The notes beneath the pieces were generated by a model. It saw only the letters and a list, made by a program, of their open reading frames with translations, was not told the DNA's origin and did not search any database. A stretch of 43,817 nt of DNA from NCBI RefSeq assembly GCF_000485595.1, contig NW_014577695.1, forward strand, positions 10,188 through 54,004. Direction: 5' to 3'. Of this stretch, positions 23,959-35,700 are shown piece after piece; the stretch's first letter is position 1; each line of letters begins with the position of its first letter. A program made the position numbers and the translations under genes. Source of the DNA: Priapulus caudatus. Lineage: Eukaryota; Priapulida; Priapulimorpha; Priapulimorphida; Priapulidae.

Positions 23959-24138
23959 CAGGGGAGAGATAGTGAATATAGAAATAAGTTGTGGATATAG
24001 AAATCAGTTAACCCTAACCCTAACCCTATCTCTAATTCTAAAATAAAACAAAATTAGCCAAAAATAATTAATAAAATAAATAAGAGACAAAATTAGCCAA
24101 TCAGAGCCGTCCCCTAGCGGATCACTATCTCTCCCCTG
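23959..24138. mobile_element. 180-bp MITE carrying CCCTAA repeats
   Basis: The ends CAGGGGAGAGATAGTG and CACTATCTCTCCCCTG are perfect inverted repeats. Inside, near 24008-24028, lies aaccctaaccctaacccta. An 11-bp direct repeat, ATTATTTAATA, lies just outside both ends (23940-23950 and 24149-24159), offset by 8 and 10 bp from the inverted repeats. Confidence 0.75.
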
Positions 24139-24583
24139 TGCAAAATTCATTATTTAATAAAAACAAGCTTTACATCTCAGGAATTGCATATTAATTTCAG
24201 TATTGAGACATTAACCTTTGCTAAAAACCAAATTCTAACTTATCGACATAACTCGCTTTGTAATGTAAATGTTACGACTTCATAATACAGTTAGTTAATA
24301 ACAGCTTTGAAAGATGGACCATGGACTTGAGCACCTAGGACTATTATGCTATACTACCAATCCTTATAGATGAATAACATTTGGCTGTATTATTGCTTCT
24401 CAGCCTAGGCTGCATAATGTGTGTATAATATTAATAATATAGGCTATAGCCGTAGGTCATTTGATTGGATTTACACGCCAACATGGCACTGTTAGTGTTA
24501 CTGTTAGTGACTGTGAGGTACTACATCGGGCACGTTACATAGTACTAGTACTATGTAATGTATAATATGTAATGTATATATAT
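24139..24583. other. Intergenic stretch, no gene seen
   Basis: The sequence is AT-rich, has no protein-like frame, and ends in an (AT)n run that received the next element. Confidence 0.5.
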
Positions 24584-24593
24584 ATATATTATC

Positions 24594-24830
24594 GCAGTGG
24601 CTGGAGGTAAGGTAGCCTTCGTTCGTTGAAGCCCCTTTTTGGCGTTAGGGTTAGGGTTAGGGTTCTAGCTCATCTAAACTCTCAAATCGTGAATTTATTT
24701 CCCAAGGCGTTATTTCGAAATCTGGCGCCACCGCCGCCATCTTTGTCTCGTTAAGTATGAAAGCGAATGAACTCCCGTACCCGTAGCTTCGAGACATTAA
24801 GATACGGCTACCGTACCCGTAGCCACTGCC
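24594..24830. mobile_element. MULE-like MITE carrying TTAGGG repeats, copy A
   Basis: The ends GGCAGTGGCTACGGGTACGG (right end, reverse strand) and GCAGTGGCTGGAGGTAAGG (left) are imperfect inverted repeats. The flanks are ATATATTATC (24584-24593) and ATATATTATG (24831-24840), 9 of 10 identical. The interior has ttagggttagggttaggg near 24646-24664. The body is about 95% identical by eye to copy B at 26058-26354. A 9-10-bp duplication suggests a Mutator-type mover; no transposase is present. Confidence 0.85.
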
Positions 24831-24840
24831 ATATATTATG

Positions 24841-25827
24841 GCTAATGCATGTATAATTTTGTAATAGTAGTACTAGTAGTATAGTCCGCAAATGCAGACG
24901 TAAACTCCGCTTTGCTAATCTGAGGGTGCGGGTTTATCCATGCTTATTATCCTTTGCCCATTACTGGGGTCTGCGTCGGCTCGGACTACTAGTAGTAGTA
25001 CTCGTTGTAAATTCGCAATGTGACAGTGACACAGCAGTCAGCACTCTACTAGTAGCTATTACGTATTACTATTAGTACTATTAATATTAGTATTACTAAT
25101 ACTAATAGCTCTTAGTCTAGTACTATAGCCTGCTTACATTAGCTGCCGCCAGCGGCAGTTAATGTAAGCGGGCTATAGTACTAGAGAGCTATATTACTAA
25201 ATACCAAAGATCGTAGAGTGAACGGGGATGGGAAAGAGAGCCTACGGCACTCTAGGATCTTTGCTAAATACTATTACTATTACTATTATTAGTATTACTA
25301 TTATTAGTATTACTATTCTACTACTCAGTACTAGTAGTAGTACTAGTACTACTACTACTACTAGTACTATCACTATTGTATTGGCATTGCATTATATTTT
25401 GTCATGTTATGATCTGAGATGAGTTGGCTGGCTGTTCAGAGTGTATAAACTGAACGTAATGAATTAAACTTGCCGGAGACTGTTCCGATGATATATTTGA
25501 TCTTTTAAAAACAATGGAAACAAAACAGAGAAGCAAGAAAACACTACACAATCACCACTTCCGGTTAAACACCATTGGTGACCTCGTGACCTATCGCCGA
25601 CTCGGAAGAAAACTGGGTAACCAAGTGAACGTCGTAAATTGGTCGTTTACCCGCAAATCTTTCAAAATGATAACGAACAGTCCACAAAAACACAACATTT
25701 GATTAAATTTGTCGTGCAGTATACCCGAGGTAAGACGTTTCCACTTATTATTTATATTACGTAGCATTATTAAATGATAAATCTACAGTTAAAGACGGCT
25801 AAAGTGCACAGACTTTCCTTATATCAA
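24841..25827. other. Intergenic AGT/ACT-rich stretch, no gene seen
   Basis: It includes a 70-bp hairpin (25116-25185) and trinucleotide tracts. Open frames at 25228 and 25514 are Ile/Thr/Ser repeat-derived or unrecognised. Confidence 0.5.
25116..25185. repeat. 70-bp hairpin element
   Basis: The arms tctagtactatagcctgctt, acattagctgccgc and their inverse are nearly perfect. A related end word (ctagtactatagcccgc) occurs at 13002-13018, suggesting a dispersed element. Confidence 0.75.
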
Positions 25828-26670
25828 GGAGCCTCTTTAGCCCAGTGCCGTGGTAGGCATCATGCACTGTCCACTGAATGCTGCGAGTTCAAACCCTAGT
25901 CGGGGCAGTGAATTTTCTCAAGGTGTAAAAACCTGGCTCTCAACATTGGAGACTGTGAATCTCCCGTGGCTCGGATGACCACGTAAAATGGCGGTCTCGT
26001 CTCCAGAAATACTAACCAATGTGGACGTAAAAGAACCACTGAGGGCGAAAAAAGAACGCAGTGGCTGGAGGTACGGTAGCCGTCGGTCGTTCAAGCCCCT
26101 TTTTTGCGTTAGGGTTAGGGTTAGGGTTAGGATTAGGGTTAGGTTTAGGGTTATGGTTAGGGTTAGGTTTAGGGTTAGGGTTAGGGTTCTAGCTCATCTA
26201 AACTCTCAAATCGTGAATTTATTTCCCAAGGCGTTATTTCGAAATTTAGCGCCACCGCCGCCATCTTTGTCTCGTTAAGTATGAAAGCGAATGGACTCCC
26301 GTACCCGTAGCCTCGAGACATTAAGATACGGCTACCGTACCCGTAGCCACTGCCAAAAAAGAACTCTGGCGGTGACCACCCTCAGTGCCATTTGGCTAAA
26401 AGGCTGACTACCTGAACTGACCGTTGAATAAGAATAATAAGAAGACTAAGACGGATTAAGAAGAAGAAAAGGAATAAGAATAAGAAATAAAGAAAAAGGA
26501 ATAAGAAAAAGAAAAAAAGGAATAGGAATAAGAAATAAGAAGAAGGAATAAAAATAAGAAATAAGAAGGAATAGGAATAAGAAATAAGAAGAAGGAATAG
26601 TTGGAATAAGAAATAAAAAAGAAGAAGTAATAAGAAATAAGAAGAAGGAATAAGAAGAATAAGAATAAAT
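25828..26670 (+). mobile_element. tRNA-derived SINE, interrupted by a MITE
   Basis: The head GGAGCCTCTTTAGCCCAGTG has a recognisable A-box region, and AGTTCAAACCC at 25886-25896 matches the Pol III B-box at 10 of 11 positions, as in a tRNA. A unique body follows. At 26048 the body is interrupted by the 297-bp MITE copy B and resumes at 26365. It ends in a long A/G-rich tail of aataagaag units (26425-26670). The tRNA-like head lacks a clean acceptor stem, so this is a SINE or tRNA relic rather than a working tRNA gene. Confidence 0.6.
26058..26354. mobile_element. MULE-like MITE carrying TTAGGG repeats, copy B (nested in the SINE)
   Basis: It is flanked by the perfect 10-bp duplication AAAAAAGAAC (26048-26057 and 26355-26364). 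It has the same inverted ends and body as copy A, but a longer TTAGGG array (about 12 units at 26109-26188, some degenerate: ttaggattaggg, ttatggttaggg, ttaggtttaggg). Confidence 0.9.
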
Positions 26671-27215
26671 TCCCCGCACATTCCAAAGAGAGAACCAGTG
26701 CTTTGTGAAATACAAGAGAGGGACCCCAAGATACAAGATACAAGATACAAGGAATGATGCAATCACTTTGTGATACCTAAGGAGTAAGCTAAGGTGCCTA
26801 AAGTGGATTTGCACCCTGACACTGTTATGTAGACTGTAGTGTAGTCTGTAATAAAGCCTGTATCACTGACGACTGATGTATAATGTCATAAAGTATGGTC
26901 ATTAAAAAGTTCTAAGAATGTAATTGTAACATAACAATATTAATATGCGTATACAGTACATAACTCCTATGCATTTTAGTTTTACGTGTTTCGTACAGAC
27001 TACAGTTCCACGCATAAAGGTCAAGTTGGGGAGCTTCTGGAATACTACGGTACTCCTGCTAGCACGTGCTCTCTGAGTGTCTTGCATAAATGGACAAGTA
27101 GCAGAATTACAGATCGACCAACATGACAGTGGCTGTACTGACTAACCTTATGATTTTAAATTCCTTCTACAGTATAGGGCACAGACACAGTACATATTAG
27201 TGATCACTGTACACC
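26671..27215. other. NCAPH2 upstream region; no gene seen
   Basis: Between the SINE tail and the NCAPH2 start there is a short tandem (aagatacaag x3 near 26730) and no recognisable coding sequence. The NCAPH2 promoter should lie here. Confidence 0.4.
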
Positions 27216-29694
27216 ATGCCAACTAACATGCCTGCCATGCAAGGCAGTGCTTGGCTGACACAGCCAATCAAAGACCTTGTGAAAAATTGGAAAGTTGATA
27301 TTGCAAGCTTTCTTGAGGACTATGTTCATGAGGTAAACTTCATTATATGACAGCATCACAGCTATAGTGGTTTCTAGGTAATGGGTTAACTATTCCACTG
27401 ATTTAGCAATAAATTAAAAAAACACGATCTACAACAATAATAATAATATAAATAATTTATCATCTCACTCCTGATGATAATATAAGTGTTAATATTATAT
27501 TATATTATATTAATATTATATAATATATATAATATATTATAAAGTGTTTATAATATAATATAAATAAAGCATTAAACTTATCAATTACAAGCATTAAAGA
27601 GCTGACCCTATATTTTATCACCAGATAAATTTGTAGGTATATCATGTATATGTTTCGGTAATTAATCACAGAGTGCGATTTTATGATTACAGATTGAGAT
27701 GGTGACAATATCATTTGACGGAGGACAGACGAATCTGAACTTTGCCGAGGCAGCTCTAGTTATTCAAGGTTCAGCATGCGTATACAGCAGGAAGGTTAGT
27801 CCACATAACCGTATTCAGGGTTTCTTCTGAGGACAAGACAGGAAGTAATGGCCAGTTTGTGAAAAAAAAATGCGCATGATGGATTCAAAGGCGAAGGCAT
27901 GCATGTGGACACTGCAGGCAGACTGGCATAAATACAGGAACATTTTCATAACGGTGATGTTAAATTTGACAACGGTGGTGCGCCACTGTGCCTCTTATGT
28001 ATAAGAAACACTGTATTAACTAGCTGCATTTACACAAACGGTGGGTGGTGCCATTGCAGGGCTCAATTTTAATGTGTTTTTTTTGGGTTGTCCAGAGGAC
28101 AACCAAGAGAGTAGCATATGGTTGTCCCTCAAGAGTTTTGGTAAACTCCGAGAACTTCCGAATGCGCCGATGAGCAGTCACGAACACTGCTGAATGCTAC
28201 AAACAGACAAAAATGATTTGAGTCGGCTTGGCGTTAGCGAGCTCAGGTTATTGATTTTATAGAGGTCGGACAACCACGGAAGCAATTTCTAGTTGCCCGA
28301 GAGAATATCCAGTCGGCACGGACGACTGCAAAAATTGAGCCCTGCCTTGCAACTCCTGTACGGTTATGGTGCTCCCCGACTGTCCTGTGGGAAGGTTGTG
28401 TTCCCACCACTTCTGTGCGACAGTGTCCCCCCATAACACTCCTGTTTGTAGTGGTGTTGACGATGATACAGGGGTAGAAATTAACTTTTGAACAAGGGAG
28501 TCCAACTCCTCTGAAAAAGAGGGAGTACGCAGCAAAATGAGGAGTCTGTAGTCTGAAGTTCAAAATTAAAGATTTGCCGAAAAAATATGGTAATTCCATG
28601 AGGCCGTGCTCTGGAACGAACTAGTTAGTATAGCAGAATTTTCAGGGAGTCACACGGACTCTTGCATATGTCAAATCGGGTAGTCCGGCAGTAAATCGGG
28701 GAGTATTTGACTCCGGATTCACGGTAATTTTGCACCCTGATGATGTGTGTTTTATCATAGGTTGAGTACTTGTACACACTCGTCTATCAGATGCTTGACT
28801 TGCTAACGACCAGGAAGAAAAAACAGCAGTCGTCTGCGAACTCCGACGGTAACCACGACAACGACGCGTCGCAGCTGGAGACCACTCATCATGATGAGGT
28901 AACGCGATAAAAATTCACGCTGGATAAAAATTATTGTAATACTATGTCGTCATGGCAGCACAGTTGTTAGTTTCAATAATTCCATTCTATTATATAATTG
29001 TGGAGCGTGTGAAAAGTGAATGGACATATAAGCTGGTATGTGGCTGCGACTGCTAACATTTCGTGCATGTTATTACACTCACATCATGTAGACTACTGAC
29101 TTGAAGCATCCCTTCTATAATAACATCGTACACTGTGGAAAGAGTTGAGGTATCTTAATGTTAAGTCGGTGTCAACGTAGTCTGTCCTCGTTGCAGTTTC
29201 TTTCCTTGGACGACATCCCGGAGAAAGACACGTTAGACATGAAGGAAGATGAGATGACACAGAATGTAAGTTCTAATAGTTTCACTGCACAAGACACTTA
29301 AATGACTGACAGAAAATGCATTCATCTAAATAGAATGCATTAATTGTGACCGGTGAATTTTCACATGTACATATATGTCACTCTCGGAAACAACGATCTG
29401 ATTCGAATCTCTTTTACAGACCGTCCACGTGATATTTAGAACTCCGATTTCTCTCGTACCTCTCGCAGAATCGGAGAAAGGAACTACTCCCTTACTCAGG
29501 TATCTGTCTGCTTACGTAGAACCAAGGCTTTACCTCCACTAGTTGCCTCTAGTATAATTTCTGCATAATCTACAGGTTAGGAATTGCCACAGAATGCACA
29601 CACTGATTTATAAACTCTAAATTAGGGAACATGTTATCTATTTTTTCTGTCACTTCCATGCATGTGTGCGTGCACACGCGTGTATACCTTCATG

Positions 29695-29774
<80 letters not shown>

Positions 29775-32700
29775 TGTGCGTGCGTGTATACGTTCATGTG
29801 TGTGTGTGTGTGTGTGTGTATGCATGTGTGTTGCAGTTCGGCGGGTGAGGTGTTTAGTCTCTATCATCCGTTGTGTGTGTGTGTTTGTGTTGCAGTCCCA
29901 CGGGTGAGTTCAGAGGTGTTTAGTCTCTATCATACATGTGTGTGTGTGTTGCAGTCCCACGGGTGAGGTGTTTAGTCGCTATCATCCGTGTGTGTGTGTG
30001 TTGCAGTCCCACGGGTGAGGTGCTTAGTCTCTATCATCCGTGTGTCTGTATGTTGCAGTCCCACAGGTGAGGTGTTTAGTCTCTATCATCCGTGTGTGTG
30101 TTGTGTGTTTGTGTTGCACGTCCCACGGGTGAGGTGTTTAGTCTCTACTCATACATGTGTGTGTGTGTTTGCAGTCCCACGGTGAGGTTTTAGTCTCTAT
30201 CATCCGTGTGTTTGTATGGTGCAGTCGCCACGGTTGAGATGTTTTAGCTATCATACATGTCATGTTGTGTGTATTATTGGCAGTCCCACGGGTGAGGTGT
30301 TTTGTCTTCTATCATACATGTCGTGTGTGTGCTGTGTCGTGTGCGTGCTGCGTGCGTGCGTGCGTGCGTGCGTCGTGCGTGCGTGCGTGCGTGCGTCGTG
30401 CGTGCGGCGTGCCGTGCTGTGCGTGCGTGCGTGCGTGCGTCGTGCGTGCCGCTCGTGCGTGCGTGCGGCGTGCGTGTGCGCTGCGCAGTGGCGTGCGTGC
30501 GTGTGTGTTGCAGTCCCACGGGTAGTGATGGGAATCGGCTGGAATTTCATAATCGATTATCGGTTCCCTTAACCGATCGATAATCGATTATAATCGGATA
30601 ATCGCGTTAATAATAGCATAGTTACTTTGTAGCATCTTACTTTGTATATACAATTATACGTACATAGCATTCAATATTATCATGTTTTATGATCATGTAT
30701 TAACTCTGTGAAGGTTGCTGATGTATATCAATGTCTGTTCCTATACAGTATTTAATCAATTTAAAAAGAAATGGTTTAAATGCCTTTATTAAAACATTAA
30801 AAGTTTTAAACAAAATGATCAAGACTTATTCTTTATTATAGTAAGTAAGTTGTTTGTGTTCTAATAGTGTAGGCTGTGTAGCCGAGTTAAGTCCGCCAAT
30901 GGAATATCCTCTCCAACACATATGTAACAAACAATAACGGAGAGTAAATCTCATCTACGGATAACATCTGGGTGGACAGTGTCAAACCAAAATAAAGACA
31001 CTGTCAAACTTGTCCCATGTCTATAAGTACACTAGTACAGCTTTGCAATCAGAATGGACCTATGTTACAGTGATTCATGAAGAAAAAATATTAGATTAAA
31101 AAAAGAAAAATAAATTTAAAGAGTGAATTCCGTTAATCGATTATTTGTTTTCATGATCGATTATGGAATTTGAGACTATAATCGATCGATTTTCGATTAT
31201 AATCGTCATCGGGAATCACTACCCACGGTGAGGCGTGTTTAGTCTCTATCATACAATCGTGTGTGTGTGTGTGTGTGTTGCAGTCCACGGGTGAGGTGCT
31301 TAGTCTCTATCATCCGTGTGTGTGTTTGTGGTTGCCGATCGCCACGGGTGAGGTGGTTTAGTCTCTATCTATCCGGTGTGTGGTTGTGTTGCAGTCCCAC
31401 GGGTGAGGTGCTAGGCAACAAGAGTGACTTGCAGCTGAATACGTGTAGCGTGCATCATCAGGGAATCATGCTTACTGCGACGTGACACACCTGCCGCCTT
31501 ATCGAGACCAAGCCGGAAGAACCGAACCCCGGCGATCTCTTCTCAAACACAAGTAAGCATCCAGGGGTTAGAATTTTTTGCGAATGGGTCAAATTTCAAC
31601 TCGCAAAATCCAAAACACTCTCGCCATTCTTAATATAATTATTTTGTAGTGTTATAATTATGCTAACACTTTAATTTAAAATGTTTATCTTTTTAGTTAC
31701 TTTATAAATGTTATATAATGTTGAAATGACTTTATTAAACCAGCTACAAAGCGTGAAGATAGAATACTCACAGTAGCGGGCAACTCGCGCGAGGTTATAA
31801 TCCTTACATCAGTTTGTAGACTGGTACGTGTGTTTATAATTTTGCAGAAATTAGTTGGTCTAGTTCCGTTATGACTTGTGTGTGACAACTTGTTACTTTT
31901 AAAATGCCCTGGATTGGGATGTTGGATTTTGATAGTCATCACAACAGATTATATGTCACTCGCACACAAATGCAAGTGCATATATTTTCTACTCGCAATT
32001 TCGGAAATCCACTCGCATGTTTGCGAGTGTGCGGAGCCGTCAATTTCAAACCCTGGCATCCATAGTAGCGTCTCGCAGGTGTTCGGTGACGTGTATACTG
32101 TCACCGCTGTACTTGTTGTGCGACGGAAGTGGGCACCGCGTCTTAATTAAAAGTTCTGAGTACTGTTGTTTCTCGCTATGATGTTCTATAATTATTGGTT
32201 CCGTCCATTGTTACTCTAGGGGTTGTTACTGTGTTAGTACTTGTTACTTGTTAATAGAGAAATTGCTAAATGTAGGTTATGATAAATAGATAATTTTATG
32301 TTAGCACTTTAGTGTCACAGCATGATGGCATACAACATGTTTTGTGGTCCATCTAGTTGCCAGATAACACAGTTAGACTGGCATGTGAGGCGGGAGGCAC
32401 TGGACGATCTAGACATGAAGATAATGCAAGCCGACGGTAAGTGAATTCATTAACAGTCTTGTTTTGTCCGACATCCGTGCCAATGGCAGGGCCGTCAGGA
32501 GCCACATCTATTGAACTCTGAAGCCTTGAATAAAAAAAATATCACCTGGTGCTCATCATATGCGTCATCACAGGCAGCTACAAAAAACCATTGTAATGTT
32601 GGATATTCAAAGACGTGACATAGCTACATTAGAAACCTATTTTTTACTTTGACTCATAAGGTGGCGCCACCATGCGTGGGCGACTGCAACGATGACCCTT

Positions 32701-35700
32701 TTGATGAACGAGACCCAATGGTTGGCAATCTTACGAGACGATGAACAACGTGACCGTGAAGTGGAGCCACCGGTGCAGGTAATTGAGCGCGTTCAGGTGT
32801 TTGATCTAGGGAGAGCCACCGTGCAGCGTAATGAGCGTTCAGGTGTTTGATCTAGGCAGAGCCACCGTGCTGCGCGGTAAATGTTTGTTCATCTGTTAGT
32901 TTTAACTGTATAGGTAGCACGGTGGCAGGTACTGAGAATTTGCGTATCTTCTATTAAAGTCAAAATCTACTAGGAATTCCTATGAACATTGCATGCAGCA
33001 AGCAACGACACGCGGCTTACTGTACGCTGTATATTTCGCGGAGGTTTAATTTTCGGCGGAAATTTTTTGAACGCTAAGCGCCTACCGACGAAAATAACAA
33101 CACGCAAATAATCCATACCGGAATAATTCAGAAGTTCACCGACTCGCGAAATTAACCATCTTTCGAAATTGTCCATTAAGTCTGAAAAATAAATTAATTC
33201 GCGAAAAATATGTGGTACGCAAAAATATGGGAGTATCCAGTATTCAGTGCTCGACACAGCCGTCGCCCGGACACTCAATCGGCGAGCAAAACCCTGCTGC
33301 GATGTTAAAAAAATACCAAAACCAAAATATTACAGGCCCAAAATAAAATCTTTGGGCGAGTAGCAATATTCTGTCGGCGTTAACGAGTTCGATATTATCG
33401 GGCATACACTGCGGCGGACACGGCTTTCCTATGTACAGGAGATGATGCTGATTTTAAAACTCTGTCGCCGTGTTAAGCCGTGTTCATATGACTGTGCCTC
33501 ATGCGTTTTGCATGTGGCATGCAAACACGTCGAATTAGTGCCGACCCGGAGACCCGAGGCCACCAAAGTTTTTGGCTTCGCAAACCACCTCTACGAAACT
33601 GCCGGTCCTCCCTGACCTGCAACTTTCCCCCTTCATATTACGGCTGAAATACTAACGGTATCGAACGGCCAGTTTTTAGACAGACTGTAAATGGAGGCAT
33701 TCTAATACGCCTCCTCCGTCCTGAAGTAGACGGGGTATCCAAACAATCCTCCAATCATGTTCGCCACGACGAACAAAACCTCGTGACAGTCTAAGAATCG
33801 ATTGCAAGCATGTAGCGTACCAGGCTTTTATGACCTGCAAACAATGAAAGTTCATGATGTCGCAGGTGTTATCGTGGGGATGAGGGCACGACCAGTGACC
33901 ATCTGACACGCACATGAATCAATAGCTGTTTTAAATTAAATTCGTCACTTTTCTTTAGCGTGAAAGTGGACTATTTTACTATCAGTAGATATCTAAAACA
34001 CTGTAACCTGTAAATATACTTCAAGATTCCTAGGCACTTTGTAACTTTGCGATTGTGCGGTCCAGCATTGATCTGATGCATGGGGTAGCCCATGACTGGG
34101 AGGAGAAAAACGAAAGTAAAACCTTTCGCGCAGAAGCTCCCGCCGACATTCTAGAGCTTGAAATAATTATTTGATCCAACTCTATGTTACCATGTATGCT
34201 GATTATGCACAATGGTTTATTTTTTTATATACCATTTTGTTACTCCCTGCATAGTAAATAAGCGGCACACCAACTTTGTGCAGGACCACGCGACTTTCTG
34301 AAGTTGTGGTCCCTGCTGTCCGGCACTAGATTTTCAGTCAAAATTCGAACCCGGCATGCCAAATGGCTTTGGTCCAATGTGACAAGTTTGTAGGGCCTAA
34401 AGTCATGTACCGTGAACGGACATGGTAGAAATACCAAAAATGAAAATTGGCCTACCAACTTTTCATTTTGGCCCAGAAGAAATAATTTGTGGTGGCCCAA
34501 CAAAAATATTTGAGGGCCAGTCTTGCTGGCCCAGGTGTCAAGCACTGTAGTTATCGTACTCTCTGCCAGTGGATGAACTAGTGAGTACTGAGTAGTATCA
34601 AGTCAAATATTGTGCCATTTCTCTGCGTTTCAGAACGAATTGTACGGAGAGGTGGTGCCGTGTGTCGTGCTTTTTCACAATATATTATATGTGGCTTTTG
34701 TTGGCAGACACGACGCGGGGAGCGCGGGATACGATGTTCGCCTCGAGAAAGCAAGGTTACTAGGCCACACCGCCAAAGCCAGTATGTATCCAGTTCATAT
34801 CGCGAACCATACATAGAAACGTTGCGTGCGTACAGTGCGTGTGTGTGTGTATACGTCCTTGTGTTTTTGGAAAGGCAGGCGAGTGAAAAATATCGCACAC
34901 CTATGTCTTGCCGAGGTGTGTGATTTGCATCAGAGTGCCCAACAGGGCACGGCAAACTAGGGGGTTTGGCGGCAAAAAAAAATTGAAACTAAGACTTCAT
35001 GAAAATGCCATTTCCAAGGATTTTTGGGATAAAAAATTAGCTCTGCAATTTACTCTTAATTTTAAAACATTTTTTAGTGATTTTTTTTTATCTAACAAAA
35101 TATCAGTTTCTGAACATGTGGATAACTTGAATCACACATTTAAGGCATAGTTTATTGAAAAAGGAACACCTGATCAATTTCAAGGCAGACCTATTAAAAC
35201 TTTTATCTAAAAAATACAACAAACATTCGTCGTCAGAGCGGCTTGCGACCTGTCGTATAGAACATGTGAAAGCGCGACTTCCGGCAATGCCGTGAGTTAC
35301 AACCGTTGCGTTTATCTTCGAGTTTATAAGTTGAATATTGAAAAATAAACACCAAAAAAAAAATAAAAAAAGGTGTGCGTTTTTGATAATGCTTAGATCG
35401 GCATCCTTAAAACACAAGGTCGGTGTATGTGTGTGCCGTGCGGGCGGCCACTAAGCGTGCGTGTGCGTGTGCGTGTGTGCGTGCGTGCGTGCCTATTTGT
35501 ATTCCATCGTTGCCTAACATCAGTAGTATTTGATAAGATTACTGTGTCAAATTCAGGAGCATTTGGCTGCGGTAGGCATTCGTAACCATGGCGACTAAAA
35601 GTTGTAATGTTGCTGTCCAGTGTAGATTTCACAAAGCTTTCCATTATCATTGTCTTGTAGGCAGTCAATGTCTATGAGCCGCTGGACGCTTACCAAGCAG

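Noticed and set aside
25828-25910. Functional tRNA gene
   Set aside because: The B box is good but the acceptor and anticodon stems do not pair cleanly; a SINE head fits better.
26109-26188. Chromosome end or ancient telomere fusion marked by TTAGGG
   Set aside because: The array lies inside a MITE with a perfect 10-bp target duplication and is short.
26382-26814. Phe/Leu/Tyr-rich 'membrane proteins' on the minus strand
   Set aside because: Translation of the A/G-only SINE tail.
31483-31485. In-frame TGA in NCAPH2 as a selenocysteine or recoding site
   Set aside because: Other breaks in the same gene include TAG and frameshifts, so local sequence error or decay is simpler; NCAPH2 is not known as a selenoprotein.
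34612-34923. Possible extra NCAPH2 exon near 34691-34780
   Set aside because: It has an acceptor-like ggcag and a donor-like GTATGT, but the 74-nt length breaks the phase between flanking exons and no family block is seen.
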